From NCBI GenBank assembly GCA_030248135.1, contig JASANC010003299.1, forward strand, positions 40,337 through 104,336: DNA of 64,000 nt. The letters are read 5' to 3'. A program made the translations under genes and the position numbers. The notes under the pieces are model-generated. The model worked only from the letters and a program-made list of their open reading frames with translations. It was not told the origin of the DNA and did no database searches. Source of the stretch: Theristus sp. LFF4_11 (lineage: Eukaryota; Nematoda; Chromadorea; Monhysterida; Xyalidae). Numbering within the stretch: the first letter of the stretch is position 1; the number at the start of each line of letters is the position of its first letter. Shown here piece by piece: positions 10,601-22,600 of this stretch.

Positions 10601-13600
10601 TTAACACTTTATTTGCTCGAGCTGGAGGATGCTGGTTACGGTGGACTGGAGTTAATCGATCCAGCTATATGGGGTAAGCTGGGTGAATTTACTGTGTATA
10701 TTTTTTTTTATCTAGAAGCCGAAGAAGACATGGACACCGAAACAGGAACCGAGTTCATTGATCTCACCGATGTGCGAAGTGAATTCTCTGAGTATTCGTC
10801 GACATCACGTAAAAGCTCACGGGTGGAAGGTGAACGGGATCAGTTTGTGAATTCTGCCCACCAAACACAGTCATAATAAAAAACATATGCCATATCGATA
10901 CGAAAATGTTCTTTTCGACAAAAAAAGTAGAATTTAATTTTGGCTGAACAGAAGTTTTCTGTTCTAGGCGCCGATGAAGGCCCACCGAGAAAGAAAACAA
11001 AAAGTCCACCAGTGATCTCACCGTCAGCATCGTCAGCGAGTTTATACAGCGGAAGCAGCGGCGACTATGGTAATGAATTTTACCATTTTTAAATTGATGT
11101 TAAACTTTAAAAAGAATTGATGTTGCTTTGAGATCAGATTTTATGCACACTTTGAAAAAAATACGTGTGGTGTTGCTAATTACTAATTTCTGTTCAGCCA
11201 GCAGTGCCGGAGGCACAACGTTGGATATGCAGGGAACTAAAGTCACCCGTACACAGTATGGTTTCCGATCGCTGCAAGAATCAACTGCCAAGATGTGTCT
11301 CAAAGTTACTGGTTATCCGCTGCCTAACATTACTTGGTAAGGGTTTCAGGTGTGAATTATTTTAGAAATTGTTGTCAACTTAAGTAAGGAAGATCGATGC
11401 AGTACAAATAAAACCAAGGTCGTACTCAGAACTAGATAAGTTACGTTTTCAGCTAGAACTCTCAGCAATGGTAGAATTTGCTGTGCCGTTTGTTATGTTA
11501 AAATTTCTCGGATCAAAGGCTTAAGGCACACAACAGCAGACATTTGCAGCCATTGATTTCGCATGTGTGACGCATATAAAACATCAGCCCAAATATGCAA
11601 AGCTGTGCTGTGTGTAAAAGGACATAATTCGCACAATAAAATATGTTGTTATTTTAATTTTCTTGGAACAAGAACTGGAGAGGCTGCAGAAATGAAGAAG
11701 ACAGACGAACTCGTTGAACCTAATCACTGTTTCTTCTGACACAAAACAATTTTTGCAATCCTCTTCAAAAAATTGTTTGAGAGAACCCTGAATTTAAAGA
11801 ACTGCTTCAAACTTCGAAGATAAGGCGTTCACAAAATTTTCAGGCTGCTAAAATCAGTGCATTTTGCATCTGACGTAATGCAGCACACGCGTCACATAGA
11901 ATGCACATCAAACTGAACGTTTTAATTGTTTGTTGTTCTGTGACCAATAGCATTAGCTGAAGAACAATACAACAATTGTGACACAAGAAATGGCAGCAGA
12001 AGTTTCAGCTCAAAACTCAGACTATCAACCATTTACTTTTTGACGTTTCTATTTTATTACTCCGTGCACTTCTGTGAACCACAAGATATTTCTCTGCAGG
12101 TTTAAAGACGACGTTGAACTCCATGAGGACGAGCGACACAAATTTTATGCTGATGATGACGGTTTTTTTGCTTTAACCATCGATCCGGTTAAAGTTGAAG
12201 ACACCGGGAAATACTCGTGTGTGGCTAGCAACGAGTATGGTCAAGCTACCACGTCTGCATTCTTTCGCGTTGTCAAGCGTATGTCACCATTTACCACATG
12301 TAATCTGCACCATTTCACTTCTCAATAATACTAAGCGAAACTACATATTTCAGTTGAACGCGAAATTATGCATCCGAAGTTTATACGGGAAATCAAAGAT
12401 GTTGAAATCGATGAGGGTGAGACTGCAATATTTGACACTGAGGTGGACGGCTGGCCAGAACCGGAACTGACTTGGTTGGTCGATGATCAAATCATCCATC
12501 CATCAAACGACTTCAAGATTGAATACGACGGACAAAAGGTGAGTAGTGAACTGTTTTCGAATGAACAGTTTAATCAAGAATTGACAAATAGTGCATCCGT
12601 GATACCAGGCGAGACTGACTATTCGCGACGCGCAAGCCGATGACACGGGATCGTATTCCGTTCGTATCACAAACGACCAAGGCATCGCGGAATCAAAAGC
12701 TAAACTAATCGTCAGCGCTGATCCTGATAAAAACAAATGTGCGCCAGAGTTTCAGCAATGTATCGAAGATGTCGAATGCTGGGAAGGAGATACCGTGAAG
12801 TTCAAAGTAAGTGTCAACGTATGATATTTTAATTTTATAACCCGTTTTTTAGTTTCCATTAGTCTTGTTTTAGCCAAGCACTACTACCATCAAACATAAT
12901 TCAATGACACATTGACAGGCGGTCTGCACTGGTGACCCAGTACCACAAGTTGTATGGCTGACGAATGGTGTTCCAATCACGCCATCAGATAAGATTAAAA
13001 TGATCGCGGAAGATGGAATATACATGGTAATCATCACCGATGTGAGCAAGCATTTCGATGGCAACGTCACGTGTCAGGCTTCTAATCGCCTTGGGGAATC
13101 CACGTGTAATGCTACACTAACTGTGCGTATTCGTGAAACACCGCCAAAGTTTGTTCGTCCGCTGCAAGAGCAGTCAGCCAAAACAAAGGAACGTGTCGTG
13201 TTCGAATGTGAGGTCACTGGCAGTCCTGATCCGGCGGTCACTTGGACAACGAACGGTCGACCGGTCGACAACAACACGGACGGCATTGCAATTATCGCGG
13301 CAAATAATGTGCATCGTTTAGTCGTTGAAAGTGTCAAACCATTGGATGCCTGTGAAGTGGTGGCCAAGGCAACCAACAAAATGGGTTCCGTCGAGAGCAA
13401 AGCTAAATTGATTGTACAAGAGGTGCAAGCGCCAAAATTTGTGAAACCGCTCGTCAGCACGCAGCTGAACGACAAAGATGCCGTCGAATTATCGGTGAAA
13501 GTGTCCAGTGATAATCCAGCTAAAATCACGTGGTTATTGAACGATAAACCACTAAAAGATGGAGTGGATGGCGTGATAATCATCGATAATGGTGACGGTC

Positions 13601-16600
13601 AGCATTCATTGAAACTGCCACCAGGCACTGTAAAAAGTGGTGACAAAGTTGAGTGCCAAGCAGCCAATGACGACGGTAGTGCCAGCACAGATTGTGACCT
13701 CACAGTAACACCGACTACAGAGCCACCAAAAATTACGACACCATTAAAAGATCTTAGCGTCACAGAAGGTGCCACTATCACAACTGCCACAGTGACAACA
13801 AGTGGCAAACCAACACCGACGTTCATTTGGTCACTTAATGGTAAACAATTGTCGGACGCAAGTGATGGAGTAAAAATTACTTCAGGTGACGGAAAATCTC
13901 AACTGACCATTTCTCCTAGCCAATTATCTCATGCTGGTACATTGAAGTGCATTGCCGAAAATAAGACTGGTTCAGCCGAGACCAGCTGTACCATAAAAGT
14001 TGCTAGGAAGGCGTTACCCCCCTCGTTCAGCAGTCGGCCAGGCAACGAGTCAGCAACTGTTGGTGACGTTGTTGAGTTTGATGCTCACGTGGAGGGAGAC
14101 CCAGCGCCAAAAGTCACTTGGTTTATCAACGGAAAACCTGCAGAATCTTTGGGCGGTGAAATGTCGTTCAAAGATGGCAAAGCAGTTTTAAAGATTCCTG
14201 CAGCAAAGCTCGATCACACTGGTACCGTGACTTGTAAAGCTGAAAACGAAGCTGGCGCCGTCGAGTGCAGTGCAAAATTGACTGTCAAAGAGCGCACCGA
14301 GGCGCCGAAGTTTACAAAAGAACTTAGTGAACAGATGGTAAACGAGGGTGACAATGTGAAATGGTCTGCTGCTGTCACTGGTATACCGGAACCCAATGTC
14401 AAATGGTTTGTAAACAACAAAGAGCTCAAATCTGGTGCAAAAATTAAAATATCGCATAAAGCAAATGAACATGCGCTAACTATTGATGAAATTACCCCAG
14501 AAATGACTGGTACCGTAGAATGTCATGCTGAAAATGTAGCTGGCAAAGCTACAAGCAAAGCGTCAGTCGGAGTTACAAAGAAGAAAGTTGGAAAGAAGCC
14601 AGAGTTTCAGTCTCAACTGTCTCCCTTGGAGTTGACCGAAGGCGACACACTGCGTACTAAAGTGCTTATTAGTGGTGATCCAGAACCACAAGCCAAATGG
14701 TATATCAACGATGAACTGGTTGTGAAGACTGAAGACACGGATATAACTTGCGATAACGGAGTATACGTGCTCGAGATCCGCGGTGCGTCGGCTGCGATGA
14801 CCGGAAAACTGCGGTGTGTTGCGTTCAACAAAATGGGCGAAGCACAACAAGACACTAAACTAACGGTTACTCGGCCGATTCCTGTCGAATTTGAACAGTC
14901 TTTGTCGGACGCGACCTGTCGTGAGGGCGACACGCTCAAGTTGAAAGCAGTGCTACTGGGCGAACCGACACCGGATGTAACGTGGTATGTGAACGGCAAG
15001 AAACTGGTCGAATCGGCAAAGGTCAAGATTCAGTCGAGTAAAGGAACGTATACGGTTGTCATCAAAGACATTACGTGCGACTACAGCGGCACGGTGTTGT
15101 GCAAAGCGATCAACGATTATGGTGAAGCATCATCGTCGGCTAAGCTGTTGGTGCTGCCACGAGGTGAACCACCGGACTTCACTGAATGGATGTCGAACGT
15201 ATCGGTACGAGAGGGCGGTTCTGTAACGCATCGTGTTGTGTTCACTGGCAAGCCGACACCGGTCATTCGTTGGTGGATCAATGACGGCGAAGTGCGTCAC
15301 GGCGACCCGGGGGTTGAGATACGCACGGTGGGCAACGTTTGCACAATGACAATCGACAACTTTTCGGCCAAACATGTTGGTGAAGTTATTTGCCAAGCAG
15401 AGAACGATGCAGGAGAAGTCAGCTGTACCGCCCAACAACTGTTAATGGACGACGTTTCAGAAGATGATGCGTTTGCAGAGGCCACCGAAATTGCAGATGA
15501 TGCAGCAACCGAGGGCGATGACGACATAACCATGGAGGTACCGGCTTTTTCTGTTATTTTTTAAATTTATTACAAAATTGCATTTAGTGTTCTATCTACA
15601 TGTCTTTTTTGAAAGGTGCACATTCTCTTTAACTTCAGGAAGATTTACCAACGGCACGCGCTGTTACACCTATTCAAGCGCCAAAGTTTATAACGAAGTT
15701 AAAGGATATCAAAATCAAAAAGGGCCAACAAGCGATTTTTGAGTGTCACGTGCCGGACATCAAAGGGGTCGTTGTGAAATGGTGAGCGAAACTACTGTAG
15801 AACCTGTATATTTGGTAAATGGTTTTGCTGAATTTATTATAAAAACATGCTACGTTTTATTTTGTCAGGCTAAAAGACGGAAAAGAAGTCGAAATGGTCG
15901 CGCGCATCAGATGCAACGCAGTTACTCGGGATGACCACGTTGTTCAACAACTGATCATATCTGACGCTGATTATTCGGACGCTGGACGTTACGAATGCAT
16001 TTTGATAAACGACGCTGGTCAAGAAATCAGTGCTGCGCAATTGACAGTCATTAGTATGTTTGAAACGTAAATTTGAGCAAAAAACTAACACTGTAACTAT
16101 TTTCGGTGGTGGCGCTTGTCTTCTCGTTTCTGGTGTGCTTTTCTATGAACTTTCATTTGCTTCATCTTCACTGTCTCAAAGCATTTTCATTTCCTACTAT
16201 CCTGTATCAACAATGTTGCATTTCAGCCGAAGATGTTGCTCCATCGGTAAGTAAAGGTTTGGTCGACGTCACCATAAAGGAGCAGGAAACGGCAAAATTT
16301 GAATGCACGATCAAGGGTCAACCAAAGCCCGACATTGTTTGGTACAAAGAAGCTATAAAGATAACCGCTGACAAACGGATCAAAATTGAGTCGGTCGAAG
16401 AAACGCATCGACTGGTTATATCTGATGCACTGCTTGCGGATGCTGGCAAATACAAAATAGAAGCAAAGAACAGCGAGGGCAAAGTGTCATCGGAAGCAAA
16501 GTTGACTGTCACAGGTACAACTAGTCTGAACACCAAACTGTTAATTAAAATTATGTGTCTTTCGAAAACGTTTTATTTCAGCAGCTCAGACAAAGCCGTC

Positions 16601-19600
16601 GTTCTCAAAGCCACTCAGCGATGTAACAGTGAACGAAAAAGAAACAGCAACGTTAGAATGCTCCGCAACTGGCGTTCCAACCCCAGCAGCAACTTGGAAA
16701 AAGAACGGCTCAGTAATCACACCAGACGGAAAGCGCGTCAAAGCGGAAGTTGTGAAAGACGTCTTCAAGTTGACTATTGCTGAGTGTACAAAAGAGGACG
16801 CAACCACTTATACATGTGAACTCGTCAATGAAGCTGGCAAAGTATCGTCTGACGCTAAACTCACAGTCAAAGGTAAAACCTACATACATGTAAGATTACG
16901 GTTCTAACTTGAAAATTATCAAGGAAATATCAAGTTTTTTCTTTTAAATTTTAGCACAAGCAACAAAGCCATCATTTTCAAAACCATTAAGCGACGTAAC
17001 CGTGAACGAAAAAGAAACTGCCACGTTTGAGTGTACTTCAACTGGCCAGCCAACGCCAATAGCAGTCTGGAAAAAGAATGGCGCAGTGCTAACGCCGGAT
17101 GGTAAACGTATCAAAGTGGAAGTCGTGAACCAGCTGTACCGACTGATTATAATCGAGTGTACAAATGAAGATGTAGCTACATACACCTGTGAACTGAGCA
17201 ACGAAGTGGGAAAAGTTTCATCCGATGCTAAACTAACGGTGAAACGTGCGTAAAGTTTTGAATTTCTAAATTGCTGAAAACTGACACTGGTTAACATTAG
17301 CTTATTGACCATGCACATATTTCAGCCATTCAAGTTAAACCATCGATTTCCAAACCGCTGAGCGACATAACGGTCAATGAGAAGGAGACAGCTGTTTTTG
17401 AGTGTTCAGCCACAGGAACACCGGCGCCAACAGCAGCATGGAAAAAGAACGGTGCTGATTTGAAAGCGGACGGCAAACGTATCAAAATCGAGGTGGTAAA
17501 AGAGGTGTTCAAACTGACAATCACCGAGTGCACAAAGGAAGACGCCAACAATTACACATGTGAGCTGAGTAATGAAGTGGGCAAAACGTCATCAAACGCA
17601 AAATTAACAGTGAAATGTAAGTTGTAAAAAATGAAATAACCTCTTTCTAATTTAGTGAATTTCTACTAATCTTGTCAATGTATATCTGTATATACAATTA
17701 TATATGTTACACGCTTCCCCATTTCAGCAGCAACAGTAAAACCGACCATTTCAAAGCCGCTTTCCGATGTAACAGTGGCTGAAAAAGAGACCGCTGTGAT
17801 GCAGTGTTCGGCGACAGGTGTTCCATCGCCAACGGCAAGTTGGAAGAAAAACGGAACACCAATTACGCCTGATGGTAAAAGAATTAGAGCAGAAGTGCTT
17901 GGTGATGTGTACCAGTTGACAATAAAGGAGTGTGTCAAAGAAGACGCGTCAGCCTATTCGTGTGAGCTTGTCAATGAAGCCGGAAGAATCAGCTCGGATG
18001 CTAAACTGACAGTGAAAGGTGAGTGTGTTTTTTGTCATTATTGAAATTGAAACCGTCTGACAGCTGACGCATTTCTGAGTGCTTCTTTTTTTAAATATAA
18101 CGGGAAACAAAATACGCATAGTCTTACTAAAACTTCAGCTGCAGAAATGACGATTTAAATTTTACAGAAGTTGGTGTTGCGCCGAAATTCGACTCGCAGC
18201 TCGCCGACCAGTCAGTGAACGAGCAAGAGACTGCAACGTTCGAGTGCAAAATCAGCGGCGCACCGGTGCCGGCCGCCAACTGGGCATTGAACGGCAAGGA
18301 TGTGAAGATCGACGGAAAGCGTGTAACAGCCGCCGTCGAGAACTCCGTCGCTAAACTGGTGATTCGCGAATGCACTTCGGCAGACATGGGCGCTATACTT
18401 TGCAAGCTGACCAACGCCACTGGCTCGGCAGAATCGACGGCGACACTGACGGTGCTGGAACAGGCAGTAGCACCAGCGTTTCTCAAAGAATTGCCACCGA
18501 CGACCGTGGATGAGGGTGAACCTGTGAACTTGGAATGCACCTTGGCGCCAAACGTCAAACCCAAGCCGGAGATTAAGTGGTCACGCAACGACAACGAAGT
18601 AAAGGCAGATGGAAAGCACATCGTCACTGAGCAACTGGACAGCGGCGTCTTAAAACTAAAGATTGACATTGCCCATTCTGAAGATGTCGGAGTGTACCGT
18701 TGTGAGGCGACAAACAGCGCTGGCAAAGCGGCCACGCAAAGCGAGCTGAAAGTTGCGACCATGATTGCGCCAGAGTTCACAGTTCCATTGCAACAAAAAA
18801 CAGTCGATATTGGCCAACCGGTAGAACTCGAATGCACTGTAGCCGGCACACCGCAACCACAGGTGAAGTGGTTCAAGGACGACAAGGAAGTGAAACCTGA
18901 TAAGAAGCACATCAAAGTAGAGTCAACGACGGCCGGCGTGCAGAAGCTGATAATTGACGTTGCCAAGAGTGAGGATGTCGGAGTGTACAGATGCGAAGCG
19001 GTCAGCAAGGCTGGACAAGCGAAGACCGAAGAAAAACTTGACATCAAACAAGCCGAGCCAAAAGGTGCGCTAAGGTTTTTTATGAAAATATTAATTCGTT
19101 CTGTAGCGATGCCGAAGTGCATGATATTGAACTTGTCTGTTTATTTTGATTGTTACTGTGGCAAAGCTAAAATTGATGAATTGGAAACTCTAACAACGTT
19201 TGTAAGCCAAGTGTGGGATGCATTCTGTAATGATCTAAGTAATTTGAAATGTGGCGCGAAACTAAAAAAAATTAGCAATAACGTGCAGGATGGGCCAAAA
19301 AAGTGCAAAGGTTAAAATTGCACGGATCAGTCACATGTTAAAGATATTGAGCTGAAACTTAGAACACTTACAAAATTTCTGCCTTCTTTTTGAGCAAAAA
19401 AATTCAGCAGACAACGTTGAAACGTTTTTGAAATTTAGCTGATAATGTTTGACGGACAATTTGTGTCGGATAATTAAATCACAATTGACGGACATAGTCA
19501 ATGGCCAATGTTCAAAAAATCCATTTTCGGTTGTTTTTTACAGAAAATAGATACCGGTAGTTTATAACAAGCAAAACACCGTTATCCATTGCCAAATAAG

Positions 19601-22600
19601 TCAAGTAGTACGACAGCTGATTTTTCGGTGTTAGTCAGTAACACCCTTTTCAACACTATTTCGGGACAGCAAATGCTAATGAGACAAATTGCCATAATGA
19701 GACTATAGGACCAATAAACAATAGTCACGTTGTTTCTGCGGGAACGCTGCAAAACGGACCGCAAACCGGCTGTATGGCCACAATGACTGAGGATAGCGGC
19801 GACCACATTGAGCAAACTATATTGTGAGTAGCTCAGAAACAATGGCAAGCAAGAGTCAGGACCTGAAAAAAAGTTCAAAGTTCCCATTGACTGCAGCGAT
19901 AGGGATTCATATTTGAGGCTGAAATTTGAATCCACCAAAAGAAGGCTCAATTCTTAAAAATGTTCCAGGTTTCAGCGCAGTGTCTTTCATCATTGACAAG
20001 TACGAGCAATTTTAAATTTAAACAACTTTTGGCCTATCCTGTAATTTCAGGAATTGTTTGCAAGCAAAAAAACGATGATGCATGAATGTGTTCTTTGCGG
20101 GAACCTTTTAAGACCACTAAAATATACCGTTATCCATTGGCAAGTTTAGAATGTCAATTTTTGATCAACGATGTTAAAAAAACTTTATTAACTTGACAGC
20201 GGTTTAACGGTATAAAAAATTAACAATCACATGAGATAAAATAGTTTTAAAACGTTGCACTACCATGCATTTTGTGTGTATAATTTATGGGACCCTTATT
20301 ATTTAAGTTGCCTCTGCAAAAGAAACCGAAGTTGCTGCGCCACTGGAAGAAAGTGAAAAACCAAAAGCGGCTGAAGCAAAACAATTACCAGAAGCACTGA
20401 AGGCTGCAGAAGCGCCAGTAGTGATAGAGGAACCAAAAGCCGAAAAAGTAACGGGGGAAAAGAAACCGGAAGAAAAAGTAAAGGAGACAACTGTCGAGAA
20501 AGAGCCAGAAAAACCGTCAGAAAAGGTTGAGGAGGCTCCTGCAGAAAAGCCTGAAGAGAAACCAGCTGCAAAGCCAGAAAAGAAACCAGCTGCAAAGCTA
20601 GAAGCAACACCGGCAGTGGATGAAGAAAACTCAGAAATACCGGCAGAAAAGCCAGCTGCAAAACCGCAAGAAAAACCAGCACAGAAAGTAATAGAGGAAG
20701 CAGTAGAAGTGGAGGAAGCGCCAGATTTTGTACAACCATTATCAACTAGTCAAGTAGAAATTAATCAACCAGTCACGTTACAAGCTAAGGTCACCGGTGA
20801 GCCAACACCAGCAATCAAATGGCTGAAGGACGGACAACCGCTGGCTGCCGATGGAAAACGTGTCGTCATCGAAGCTAAACCGGACGGAACACAAACGTTA
20901 AAAATCAAAGCGGCCAATGCCGGCGATGCCGGGGAGTATCGGTGCGAGGCGAGCAACGTTGTCGGGGTGACCTGGTCAGATGCTGCAGTTGCTGTGAAAG
21001 GTTTGTGTCTGCATGAGTGAGTCGGGTGACTGTTTTTATCTTAGTTTGTTTGAAAACCTGGGTGCTGGCATTTTCGTGGGGTGTCAAACAGAAACTAACC
21101 CGTGTGTAAACTTTCGGGACCCGTGGTGGTTTGGTGTAACAACTGGATGAATCTAATAAAGGCACATTTTTAGTTTTTCCAACCAAAGTTCGCTCACATA
21201 TTTTAAACATTGCCGACATTACTGACAACGTTTGTAGCCGAAGAGGTGCCACCAACGTTCGTCAAAGAACTGAAAGCTCAAACGGTTGACGAAGGGCAAC
21301 CGGCGACGTTCGTGTGCCAAGTGAACGGCCAACCAGCACCGGAAGTGAAGTGGTACAAAGATGGTCAGGAAATGTCGCCAAAAAATGGCGTGCGCGTCAT
21401 CGAAGCGTTCGCCGACGGTACGCATAAGTTGACAATTCCGGGTGCAAAAGCAGAACACCAAGGCAACTACAAAGCAGAGGCAACAAACGCAGTTGGCAGC
21501 TGCAGTTGCAGAGCACCGCTCACTGTCACTGGTGCGATTATGAATCTATTTTTCTAATTTTCGCAATGACAAACTTCTTGTCTTTTTCTGCAAATATATT
21601 GCGTGCATTGCAAAACATTGTTTGCCTGCTAATGTTCTACCGTTTAACGGAGCTTCAAAATCTTTGCAATTCTTAAGTTTCCAGTCTGTTCCCCAAACAA
21701 TCTATTGTCTTCTGCTCTATACCACGATGTCAACACTTGTTTCAATCAAACATTTGCAGTTCCGGAAGAACTGGAGCCGCCACCAGCAGTGACGAAAAAA
21801 CTTGAACCGAAAAAAACCACCGAAGGTTTCCCGGTGTCACTGGAGTGCGCGTTCTCTGGTTGCATCGATAGCGTTGTTTGGTGGGTGCGATTTTGTGAAT
21901 GTCAAGATGATAAAGACTTGTGATTATAATCAAACATAGTGCTATGCGCTAGAAGTTTTGTCCAAATTTATAATTAACATTTTCAGGCAGAAAAACGGCG
22001 AACCAATCGCTGCAAACGACAAGTTCAAAATAGAATCGTTTCCGGATGGACGCCAGCGACTAAGCATCCGAGACGCGACCATGACTGACGTGGCGTCGTA
22101 TACATGCATCGCATTCAACACTGGCGGTCAAGCAGAAACTAAAGGCGATCTAACAGGCAAAAAGCTGAACCAAAAAATAAACGTTGAGTCGAAATACCAG
22201 CAATAACAATAAAACAATATTGTTAAGTAAAATTTCAGTTGAAAAAAAAATCGAAAAACCGACGTTCACGGACAAGCTGAAAGATCAAACGGTCGATGTG
22301 GGTGCCACACTGACATTCGTATGCAAGGTGGACGTGTCCAGTGGAGAGCTGCCTGCTATCATTTGGCTAAAGGACGGCAAAGAAAAATCGCCAGACAAGC
22401 GGGTCTCAATCAGCGCAGACAATATCAGCGGTCAGTTGCAGTTGGCAGTGAGCGACGCACAAGAAAATGATACAGGAAAGTACACCGTGCAGTTGAAGAA
22501 CAAAGCAGGCGAAACAACGTCGGAAGCGAGTGGTGTTGTCCAACGTATGCAATAAGTTTTCAGTTTCTTCAATTAACTGTATAAGTTTTTGTTTTCATAT

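Noticed and set aside
13074..13583. Minus-strand frames over the Ig exons
   Set aside because: Antisense shadows of the repetitive Ig coding sequence; they reproduce at the same place in each Ig unit.
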